In this document: piece by piece, positions 7,277 through 13,354 of the stretch
Layout: the number at the start of each line of letters is the position of its first letter
How positions within the stretch are numbered: the first letter of the stretch is position 1
Source of the DNA: JAUREX01 sp044356825
GTDB lineage: Bacteria; Pseudomonadota; Alphaproteobacteria; Rhodobacterales; Rhodobacteraceae
Direction of reading: 5' to 3'
Length of the DNA stretch: 14,984 nucleotides
NCBI GenBank assembly: GCA_044356825.1
Contig: JBIKVM010000053.1
Coordinates: 1-14,984 of the forward strand
Program-made: the position numbers and the translations under genes
The notes under the pieces: model-generated
What the model was told of the DNA's origin: nothing
Database searches by the model: none
The model's input: the letters and a program-made list of their open reading frames with translations, nothing else

Positions 7277-7861
7277 CTAGCGCAGGCCGTCGCGGCCCTC
7301 GGCCTCGGCGTGGGTCAGGCCACCCACCCGCGCGAGCGGTCGGCCGCTGTCGGTCAGGGCGACAGCGACCATGATCTCGTCGGCGCGCGGCGCATCGTTG
7401 AGGCGCACCTCCACCCCGTCGAAATGCGAGCGCACATAGGCCGCATCCTTGTGCCCGAGTGGAATGTCGAGATCCTGTCCCGGACCGCCCATCTTCTTCG
7501 AAGAGGGCACCAGCGCCGCACCCTTCTGCACCGCCTGCCGAAGCGGCGCACCAAGCTTGGGGTGCAAGATGGCGGCGGCGTGTTCAAGTTCGCCCGCCTC
7601 GCCCACCATCGCGGCCTTGCCATAGCTCTGCACCGCCTCGGGTGCGATCCCGAGGGCAGCGACGGCGCGCGCCCCGAGCAGCGCGCCGAGTTCGGCCCCG
7701 ATCTCGATCAGGGTCGAGAGATCCTCGACATAGGCGCCCGCATGGGGGTTGCGGATGACGGCGACAGCCACGGCCTTGCGCGTCGGGGGGGCGACGTCGC
7801 GGCCCATCTCGCGGTGGGTTTCCTCAACCCAGACGGCAAGCTTGCGGATCTCGGCCTTCAT
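7277..7861 (-). CDS. AA_synth (DUF1185) family protein, second copy
   Basis: A 194-residue cytoplasmic protein of the 'amino acid synthesis' (PF06684) family. The name is historical and I know of no proven activity. Conserved blocks are VIRNPHAGAYVEDL, SYGKAAMVGEAGELEHAA, LVPSSKK and YVRSHFDGVEVRLNDAPRAD. The start ATG (7861) overlaps the stop of the upstream paralogue (ATGA), so the two are coupled. By eye, identity to that paralogue is about 40-45%. It converges on marR with a 3-base gap and no terminator between them. The location next to the enamidase and the reductase operon suggests a role in the same pathway, for example on a ring-opened or cyclic-amide intermediate. That is inference only. 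Confidence 0.85.
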   Translation of the reverse strand: MKAEIRKLAVWVEETHREMGRDVAPPTRKAVAVAVIRNPHAGAYVEDLSTLIEIGAELGALLGARAVAALGIAPEAVQSYGKAAMVGEAGELEHAAAILHPKLGAPLRQAVQKGAALVPSSKKMGGPGQDLDIPLGHKDAAYVRSHFDGVEVRLNDAPRADEIMVAVALTDSGRPLARVGGLTHAEAEGRDGLR

Positions 7862-8442
7862 CTCAGCCCGTCCTCGCCCTTGATGTCGGCGGCGGCAAGC
7901 CCGCCTGCCCGGTCATGCACCCGCGGCCCCGTCGTCATGACGAGGGCAAGCAGAATCTCATGCGCCCGGGGGGCATCGTTCAGGCCGACTTCCATCGCGT
8001 CGAAATGGCTGCGGACATAGGAGGCGTTGACATGCGTCACCGGGACGTCGAGCCGCGCGCCCACCCCGCCCACCTTCTTGGTCGAAGGCACGATCGCCCG
8101 GGCACCGCCCAGCACCTCGCGCATCGCATAGCCCCCCGGCGCATGCCAGAGCGCACCATGTTCAAGTTCGCCCGCCGCGCCGATGATCGCGCCCTTGCCA
8201 TAGCCCTGCACGACCGCCGGATCACCGCCCAGCACCTCGACCAGGCGCCGCGCCATCCGCAGGCCAAGAGGCTTGAGATCCTCCATGAAGGGCACGATGT
8301 CGGCGACATAGCGCCCCGCGAAAGGGTTCTCGATCACCGCAAGGCAGGCCGCGCGGCGCAACGGCACGGCGACGGGCGGACCGCCCTCGTGGTGGATCTC
8401 CTCGACCACGGTTGCAAGCTTGCGCAGGACGATGTCGGGCAT
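7858..8442 (-). CDS. AA_synth (DUF1185) family protein, first copy
   Basis: A 194-residue protein, exactly the length of the downstream paralogue. It shares the family blocks VIENPFAGRYVADI, GYGKGAIIGAAGELEHGA, IVPSTKK and YVRSHFDAMEVGLNDAPRAH. It differs mainly in the middle: WHAPGGYAMREVLGG here, against LHPKLGAPLRQAVQ in its partner. The start ATG at 8442 has GAGAGGA about 6 bases upstream, which excludes the longer upstream open frame. The gene is divergent from the enamidase gene across 142 bases. Tandem, coupled paralogues of the same length often make a heteromer or do sequential steps, but neither is shown here. The function is unknown. Confidence 0.85.
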   Translation of the reverse strand: MPDIVLRKLATVVEEIHHEGGPPVAVPLRRAACLAVIENPFAGRYVADIVPFMEDLKPLGLRMARRLVEVLGGDPAVVQGYGKGAIIGAAGELEHGALWHAPGGYAMREVLGGARAIVPSTKKVGGVGARLDVPVTHVNASYVRSHFDAMEVGLNDAPRAHEILLALVMTTGPRVHDRAGGLAAADIKGEDGLR

Positions 8443-8531
8443 GGCGGTTCCTCTCGGCCTCTTGCCTTCCTGCCCCCGGGCCCGGTCCCTCGTCAAGCCC
8501 GGGGCCGATGCGGCGGCATCCGCGCACCGGC

Positions 8532-8559
8532 TTGAACGCCGGGCGTTTTCGGCTAGGCT
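8532..8559 (+). promoter_or_regulatory. possible sigma70-type promoter for the enamidase gene
   Basis: TTGAAC (8532-8537), a 16-base spacer and TAGGCT (8554-8559) are placed to start transcription about 20 bases before the ATG at 8585, leaving room for the Shine-Dalgarno AGGA. Matches are 4/6 and 3/6, so this is tentative. On the other strand only a weak TTGACG (8496-8491) without a good -10 is seen for the AA_synth pair. A small inverted repeat, GATGC-N4-GCATC (8507-8520), lies between them and could be an operator. Confidence 0.35.
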
Positions 8560-8584
8560 TCGGTACAGCAACGCAGGAACCGCC

Positions 8585-9781
8585 ATGGCCGAAGCCGCAT
8601 CCGACGCCCCCGATCCCCACCGCAAGCTCGTGATCCGCAACGTGGGGCTGATGCTCTCGGGCCGGATCGAGGAGCCGATCCTCGAGGCCGACTGCGTGGT
8701 GGCGATCGGCGGGCGCATCACCGCCGTCGGGCGCGAGGCCGACCTCGACACCGAAGGCGCGGCCAGCATCATCGACGCGAACGGCGTCACGCTGGCACCG
8801 GGTTTGATCGACAGCCATGTCCACCCCGTCGTCGGCGACTACACCCCCCGCCAGCAGCAGCTGCACTGGATCGATTCGACCCTTCACGGCGGGGTCACCA
8901 CGCTGATCTCTGCCGGCGAGGTTCACATGCCCGGCCGCCCGCGCGACATCGTCGGGCTGAAGGCGATGGCGATTGCGACCCAGCGCTTCTACGAGAATTT
9001 CCGCCCCTCGGGTGTGAAGGTCATGGCCGGCGCCCCGGTGATCGAGCACGGGATGGTCGAGGCCGACTTCGCCGAACTCGCGCGCGCGGGCGTCACGCTG
9101 CTGGGAGAAGTCGGGCTGGGTAGCGTCAAGGACGCACCAACGGCGCGCAAGATGGTCGACTGGGCGCGCGCGCATGGCATCCAGTCAACGATCCACACGG
9201 GCGGACCCTCGATTCCGGGTTCGGGCCTGATCGACGCCGAGATGGTGCTCGAGGTCGGAACGGATGTGGTGGGTCACATCAACGGCGGTCACTCGGCGCT
9301 GCCCGACGACCAGATCCTGTGCCTGTGCGAGCGCTGCACGGCGGCGCTCGAGATCGTGCACAACGGTAACGAACGCGCGGCGCTGCTCACGCTCAATGCA
9401 GCGCGCGAACTCGGGCGGCTCGACCAGATCATCCTCGGCACCGACGGGCCGGCCGGATCGGGGGTGCAGCCGCTCGGCATCTTGCGGATGGTGGCGATGC
9501 TCTCGGCGCTGGGCAACATACCGGCCGAGGTCGCCTTCTGCTTCGCGACCGGCAACACCGCGCGGCGGCGCAACCTCGATTGCGGGATCATCGAAGTCGG
9601 GCGGACGGCGGATTTCGTGCTGATGGATCAGGCCCAGCACGCCCCGGGAATGGGGATCCTCGGGTCCGTCGCGCTCGGCAACCTGCCCGGGGTCGGGATG
9701 ACGGTGATCGACGGCATCGTACGCAGCAGCCGCAGCCGCAACACCCCACCGGCCGGACGCATCCCGCTCGTCGTGCGCTAG
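8585..9781 (+). CDS. ena: enamidase homologue (metal-dependent amidohydrolase)
   Basis: A 398-residue amidohydrolase-superfamily protein with close overall resemblance to E. barkeri enamidase. That enzyme hydrolyses 1,4,5,6-tetrahydro-6-oxonicotinate to ammonia and 2-formylglutarate using a two-metal (Fe/Zn) site. Candidate metal ligands are all present: H78 and H80 (DSHVH), E175 in GEVGLGS, H204 in IHTGG, H231 in GHINGG and D287 in GTDGPAGSG. Other shared stretches are LHGGVTTLISAGEVHMPGRP (100-119) and the C-terminal SRNTPPAGR (384-392). It is cytoplasmic. The start ATG at 8585 has AGGA 6 bases upstream, and the first 13 residues are a short extra tail. It is divergent from the AA_synth pair. 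Its TAG stop overlaps the stop of the convergent PLP-enzyme gene in a shared CTAG. With the reductase it supplies two consecutive steps of the reductive nicotinate route, the strongest evidence for the pathway. Confidence 0.88.
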   Translation: MAEAASDAPDPHRKLVIRNVGLMLSGRIEEPILEADCVVAIGGRITAVGREADLDTEGAASIIDANGVTLAPGLIDSHVHPVVGDYTPRQQQLHWIDSTLHGGVTTLISAGEVHMPGRPRDIVGLKAMAIATQRFYENFRPSGVKVMAGAPVIEHGMVEADFAELARAGVTLLGEVGLGSVKDAPTARKMVDWARAHGIQSTIHTGGPSIPGSGLIDAEMVLEVGTDVVGHINGGHSALPDDQILCLCERCTAALEIVHNGNERAALLTLNAARELGRLDQIILGTDGPAGSGVQPLGILRMVAMLSALGNIPAEVAFCFATGNTARRRNLDCGIIEVGRTADFVLMDQAQHAPGMGILGSVALGNLPGVGMTVIDGIVRSSRSRNTPPAGRIPLVVR

Positions 9782-10812
9782 GCGGCCTCGGACAGGATCG
9801 CGAGCACGCGCGCCCCCTGCCCCGCGCCCAGATCGCGCGCCCCGGCCAGAAGCGCGGCCACCCCCGCCCCGCCCGAGGGGGTCGTGGCGAGGCCCATCGC
9901 CGCCATGCGCGCGATGCCCGCCTCGGCCTCGGCCTCGGAGATCAGCGCGAAGGCGTCCGAGTCGCGCGCCACCGCCGCGAGCGCCAAGAGCGAGGGTTCC
10001 TTGCAATCGAGCCGGCCCATGCACGACACCGGCCCCGGCGCCACCACGGGCCGCCCCGCCGCGATCGAGGCCTGCAGGGCGGGTGCCACCTCGGGCTCGA
10101 CCACGACGATGCGCGGCGCGCTGCCCCAGACGCGGCGCGCATGGGCCGCCACCGCGGCCGCAAGCCCGCCCACGCCGGCCTGCAAGAGGATGTGGGTCGG
10201 GGGCTCGGCCATTGCCTCGGCGGCCTCGGCGGCAAGGATCAGATAGCCCTCCATCACGCCTGCGGGCAGTTCGAGATATCCGGGCCACGAGCTGTCCGAG
10301 AGCAGCGTGCCCCCCTCGCGCGCCGCGATATCGACGGCGGCGGCCATGCTCTCCTCATAGACCGCGCCCGCGCGCACGACGCGCGCGCCGCGCTCGGCCA
10401 GGCGCCGGGCGAAGGCTTCGGGCACCGTCTCGGCCAGCACGATCACCGCCTCGGCACCAAAGGCGCGCGCGCCGGCCGCGACCGACAGCCCGTGGTTGCC
10501 CGCACTCGCCGCGACGAAGACGCGCCCCGGCAACCGCCCGCCCGCCGCCACCGCCTCGGCCGCGATCACATGCGCGGCACCCAGGGCCTTGAAGCTCCCG
10601 AGCCCCATGCGGCCCCGCTCGTCCTTGAGCATGACCGACGCCACCCCCGCGGCGCGCGCGACCTCGGGCGCCGCGATCAGGGGCGTCGGCGCCGCGCGCG
10701 GGCAGAGCGCGAGGAGCGCGCGCGCCGGGCCCGCATCGTCGCGCACCCGCCCCGCCAGATCGGCGAGCGCCGGGATCCCCGCCCCGCGCCAGGGGTTCTC
10801 GTGGACCTCCAT
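9778..10812 (-). CDS. PLP-dependent fold-type II lyase, diaminopropionate ammonia-lyase-like
   Basis: A 344-residue enzyme of the threonine-synthase/tryptophan-synthase-beta fold. The PLP lysine is K75 in LGSFKALGA (71-79), the cofactor loops are ASAGNHG (102-108) and AGVGG (212-216), and the C-terminal part has TTPSGGAG (310-317). Segments KDERGRMGLGSFKALGA and CMGRLDCKEPS (264-274) resemble diaminopropionate ammonia-lyase more than threonine dehydratase. Likely chemistry is alpha,beta-elimination from an amino acid; the substrate is unknown. The start ATG at 10812 lies two bases after the stop of the M24 gene, so the two are co-transcribed and probably coupled. A PLP dehydratase paired with an M24 hydrolase recalls the ectoine-utilisation genes eutB and eutD (doeA), but the other eut genes are absent. 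Confidence 0.85.
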   Translation of the reverse strand: MEVHENPWRGAGIPALADLAGRVRDDAGPARALLALCPRAAPTPLIAAPEVARAAGVASVMLKDERGRMGLGSFKALGAAHVIAAEAVAAGGRLPGRVFVAASAGNHGLSVAAGARAFGAEAVIVLAETVPEAFARRLAERGARVVRAGAVYEESMAAAVDIAAREGGTLLSDSSWPGYLELPAGVMEGYLILAAEAAEAMAEPPTHILLQAGVGGLAAAVAAHARRVWGSAPRIVVVEPEVAPALQASIAAGRPVVAPGPVSCMGRLDCKEPSLLALAAVARDSDAFALISEAEAEAGIARMAAMGLATTPSGGAGVAALLAGARDLGAGQGARVLAILSEAA

Positions 10813-10814
10813 CC

Positions 10815-11981
10815 TCAGGCGATCCTCGGCATCTCGCGCGGGGCGCGGCGGGTCAGCAGTTCGGGGGCGCCGGCGCGGATCACCAGATTCTCCTCGTGCA
10901 CGATCATCCGGCCCGGGGCGTATTCGATGCCGGGCTCGATCGTCAGCACCATCCCTTCGGTCAGCACCGTGCCATCGCCCGGCATGTTCGAAGGCGGCTC
11001 GGTCAGCTGCATGCCGAGGCCGTGGCCGAGTCGGCCCACGTTGTTGCCAAGCGACCCGGCCGCATCGATGATCGCGGCCATGGCGCGGTGGACGTCGTCG
11101 GTCGTGGCGCCGGGACGGGCGGCGGCGATGCCGGCCTCGGTCGCCAGCCACATCGCCTCATGCGCGCGGAGCGCGGCATCGGGGATGCGCCCCACCGCAT
11201 AGTTGCGGTCGAAATCGCACCAGTAGCCGTCGAAGGTCGAACCCGTGTCGAAGAAGAGCACATCGCCCGGCGCGATCACCCGGTCGTTCGGGCCGCAGAC
11301 GATCTGCGGCACACCGCCGGGCCCCGCGATGGCGGGCAGGAAGGGGGTGGAATCGGCCCCGAGTCGCGCCAGTTCGATGCGCAGCGCCCGTGCGGCCTCG
11401 CGCTCGGTCATGCCGGCCCGCACGAGGTCGGGCACGCGGTCATAGGCATCGCAGGCGATGGTGCAGATGTGGCGGATGTGGCCGATCTCGGCCTCGGTCT
11501 TGACCATGCGGATCGCCCAGATGAGGGCGCCCGCATCGGCGCAGTCGATCCCCGGCAGGCGGCCGCGCAGCTCGAGGAACTGCGCCACGGGCATGCGCAG
11601 CGCCATCTCGCGCCCGAGCTCCCACCCGGTGCGGCCGAAGCGGCGCGGCAGCCCCGCGAGCACGCCCGCGAGCAGCGCGGTGCCGTCATCGGCCGGTCGG
11701 GGCGAGGGCCAGGTGCGGATGTCGCGGACCCAGGTCGCGGCCATCTGCGGCGCCGCGATCTCGGGGATGACGGCGATGGGGCCCCCCTCACGCGGGAGGA
11801 CGACGAACCACGGGCGCGTCGGGCTCTCCCAGAACTGGCTGTCGAAGCCGGTGGCCCAGCGGATGTTGTGGGGCGTGGTGAAGACGAGGGCGTCGAAGCC
11901 CGCCTCGGTCATCATCTTCTGGGCGCGGTCGGTGCGGCGGGCGAATTCGGCGGGGTCGAAGCCGCGCTTGGGTCCGGTCAT
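10815..11981 (-). CDS. M24B family metallopeptidase-like (Xaa-Pro peptidase/creatinase/ectoine hydrolase fold)
   Basis: A 388-residue pita-bread enzyme. The N-terminal creatinase-like domain covers roughly 10-150. The catalytic M24 domain has the five expected metal ligands: D245 (FFDTGS), D256 (WCDFDR), H320 (GHGLGMQLTE), E349 (TIEPG) and E363 (VHEENLVI). Members cleave Xaa-Pro peptides or act on small amide-like molecules (creatine, ectoine). Which applies here cannot be told from sequence. It is upstream of and coupled to the PLP-enzyme gene, which hints at a small-molecule hydrolysis followed by elimination. The start ATG at 11981 begins with a typical 'FDPAEFARRTDRAQKMM' helix; upstream GAGAG is a modest ribosome site. 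The open frame extends further upstream but would run into the TRIC gene. Confidence 0.87.
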   Translation of the reverse strand: MTGPKRGFDPAEFARRTDRAQKMMTEAGFDALVFTTPHNIRWATGFDSQFWESPTRPWFVVLPREGGPIAVIPEIAAPQMAATWVRDIRTWPSPRPADDGTALLAGVLAGLPRRFGRTGWELGREMALRMPVAQFLELRGRLPGIDCADAGALIWAIRMVKTEAEIGHIRHICTIACDAYDRVPDLVRAGMTEREAARALRIELARLGADSTPFLPAIAGPGGVPQIVCGPNDRVIAPGDVLFFDTGSTFDGYWCDFDRNYAVGRIPDAALRAHEAMWLATEAGIAAARPGATTDDVHRAMAAIIDAAGSLGNNVGRLGHGLGMQLTEPPSNMPGDGTVLTEGMVLTIEPGIEYAPGRMIVHEENLVIRAGAPELLTRRAPREMPRIA

Positions 11982-12010
11982 CTCGGGGCTCTCGGTTCGG
12001 GCGCCTTGGT

Positions 12011-12041
12011 GGCGCGCGCGGACCTTCGCGCCGCGCGCGCC
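12011..12041 (-). terminator. 11-bp perfect GC hairpin just after the TRIC gene stop
   Basis: GGCGCGCGCGG and CCGCGCGCGCC are perfect inverted arms with a 9-base loop. The hairpin begins 5 bases after the TGA of the channel gene and ends about 30 bases before the ATG of the M24 gene. It is the strongest hairpin in an intergenic region of this window. No U-tract follows, so it may be a non-classical terminator, an mRNA 3'-end stabiliser, or an element that separates expression of the two genes. Confidence 0.45.
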
Positions 12042-12046
12042 CGACT

Positions 12047-12709
12047 TCAAGCCCCGTCGGACCTGCCGTCGGACCTGTCGCCGGACCCGCCGACCGGCCG
12101 GCCGGGGCGCGAGCGGTAGACGGGCAGCGACCAGCCGAGCCCGATCGCGCCGGCCCGGATGCCGAAGGAGACCACAACGCCCGCCGCGACCGCGCCCCAC
12201 TGCACCACGCCGAGGTGGCTCGCCGCCACGAAAACAGCGCCGCCCGCGACGGGGGCGGTCACATAGATCTCGCGCCGCAAGAGGACGGAGGGCTCGTTCG
12301 CCAGCACGTCGCGCAGGATGCCCCCGAAACTCCCCGTGAGCGCCGCCATCACCACCGCGATCACCGCCGAGCCGGTCTCTGCCTCTCCCTTTACGGCGCC
12401 GAGCACGCCATAGGCCGCGAGCGCCACCGCATCGCACCACAGGAGCCAGCGATACCGGTACTCGATCAGATGGGCCGAAAAATAGACCAGCACCGCCGTC
12501 GCCGCGCAGAGAATGACGGGGAGCGGATCCTCGACCCAGAACACCGGCACGCCGAGGATGAGGTCGCGCACTGTGCCGCCGCCGATGCCGGTGACGGTCG
12601 CGAGAAAGACGAAGCCCATGAGGTCCAACTGCTTGCGCGAGGCCGCAAGCGCACCCGTCGCAGCAAAGAGCATGACCCCGAGCGGGTCGAGCGAGGCAAC
12701 CGAGATCAT
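12047..12709 (-). CDS. trimeric intracellular cation (TRIC) channel family membrane protein, UPF0126/YicG-like
   Basis: A 220-residue inner-membrane protein with about seven hydrophobic segments arranged as two similar halves. The family glycine/Arg motifs are GIGGGTVRD (41-49) in the first half and GSFGGILRD (126-134) in the second. Prokaryotic TRIC homologues form K+-permeable trimers, but their physiological role is mostly unknown. The start ATG at 12709 begins right at the first hydrophobic segment, and the upstream GGGGGT is a weak ribosome site. The last 22 residues (Arg/Gly/Asp/Ser-rich, ending GGSGDRSDGRSDGA) are a hydrophilic tail encoded by imperfect short repeats, longer than usual for the family. 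No functional link with the catabolic genes is evident. Confidence 0.92.
   Translation of the reverse strand: MISVASLDPLGVMLFAATGALAASRKQLDLMGFVFLATVTGIGGGTVRDLILGVPVFWVEDPLPVILCAATAVLVYFSAHLIEYRYRWLLWCDAVALAAYGVLGAVKGEAETGSAVIAVVMAALTGSFGGILRDVLANEPSVLLRREIYVTAPVAGGAVFVAASHLGVVQWGAVAAGVVVSFGIRAGAIGLGWSLPVYRSRPGRPVGGSGDRSDGRSDGA
12056..12087. repeat. imperfect short tandem repeats at the 3' end of the TRIC gene
   Basis: About three imperfect copies of a GTCGGACCTGCC-like unit lie head to tail and encode the GDRSDGRSDG portion of the channel's C-terminal tail. This looks like repeat expansion by slippage. The unit is short and degenerate, so the boundaries are approximate. Confidence 0.4.
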
Positions 12710-12797
12710 GCGCGGACCCCCGAGACTAGCGCGGCGGTCACCCTCGCGCCTGACGGCGGATCGCGCAAGCCCCGCGGGCGCACAGCCCCTGCGCAGA

Positions 12798-13211
12798 TCA
12801 GCGCAGGGTCTTGCCGACGGCGATCAGCGCTTCCATGCGCCGGGACTCGAGCATCGCCTCGCATCTGCCATCGTCGTAGACGCGACAGCCCCAGCGGATC
12901 GATATGCCCTGTCCACCATGCATCATCTCGGTCGACTGATAGGATGCGGAGGTGAAGTTTTCGGCGCGCACGATCGTGACCGGGGTCCAGGAGGTCGCGA
13001 GATTATCGTAGACCCTCCGGATCTTGACCTCGTCGACATCGACCAGAAACCCCGTCCCGAGCCATGATTTCGCGATTTCATCCGTCCGCGCGCCACGGTA
13101 GCTTTCGTAGGTGCACAACGTGTCGGCCGCGGCAGGCCCTGCGAAAAGCCCGAGGGCTATGCTCAGGGCGGCCGCGCACAGCGTCATTTTCCGCATTCCG
13201 GAACTGTTCAA
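12798..13211 (-). CDS. small exported protein of unknown function
   Basis: I do not recognise the family. Read from TTG at 13211 it has 137 residues, with a clean signal peptide (MRKM basic start, hydrophobic LCAAALSIALGLFAG, cut after PAAA near residue 29). The mature protein is about 108 residues with three cysteines (DTLC, WGC and GRC), so one disulfide is possible. It is probably periplasmic. The TTG start is preferred because GGAGGG lies 4 bases upstream. The in-frame ATG at 13196 is 19 bases from that site but would also give a good signal peptide. Base composition is visibly less GC-rich than the neighbours, and many codons are less biased, which may mean weaker selection or recent arrival. 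It is isolated: 88 bases before the TRIC gene with no recognisable terminator, and divergent from the molybdoenzyme gene. Confidence 0.72.
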   Translation of the reverse strand: MNSSGMRKMTLCAAALSIALGLFAGPAAADTLCTYESYRGARTDEIAKSWLGTGFLVDVDEVKIRRVYDNLATSWTPVTIVRAENFTSASYQSTEMMHGGQGISIRWGCRVYDDGRCEAMLESRRMEALIAVGKTLR

Positions 13212-13243
13212 TCGACCCTCCAATAACTGGAACCAATGCGACG

Positions 13244-13271
13244 ACAGTATGGCCTGCTTTGACCGATGCAA
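13244..13271 (-). promoter_or_regulatory. weak promoter candidate for the small exported protein
   Basis: On the minus strand TTGCAT (13271-13266) and TACTGT (13249-13244) are separated by 16 bases, about 30 bases before the chosen TTG start. The region is the most AT-rich part of the 13212-13354 divergent gap. Matches to consensus are partial. For the opposite strand, only a TTGACC (around 13275) without a clear -10 could be seen. Confidence 0.2.
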
Positions 13272-13354
13272 GGCTTGACCTGCCCGACCACGCGCCCCTT
13301 TCGCGGCGGTGCGTTCCGTGACACTCTCGGCCGATCCCTTGGAATGCCTCCGCC

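Noticed and set aside
7858..8790. Longer version of the first AA_synth gene starting at 8790
   Set aside because: The extension would run antisense into the enamidase coding sequence; ATG 8442 has a good ribosome site and matches family length.
9580..11202. 540-codon plus-strand frame beyond the enamidase
   Set aside because: It is antisense to the PLP and M24 genes, which have complete catalytic motifs; the composition is that of a shadow frame.
10815..11981. Calling the M24 gene ectoine hydrolase (doeA)
   Set aside because: Only fold-level motifs are visible and no doeB, eutC or ectoine transporter genes are present, so the specific name is not supported.
10896..12119. 407-codon plus-strand frame
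   Set aside because: It is antisense to the M24 gene and the end of the TRIC gene, with no domain or ribosome site.
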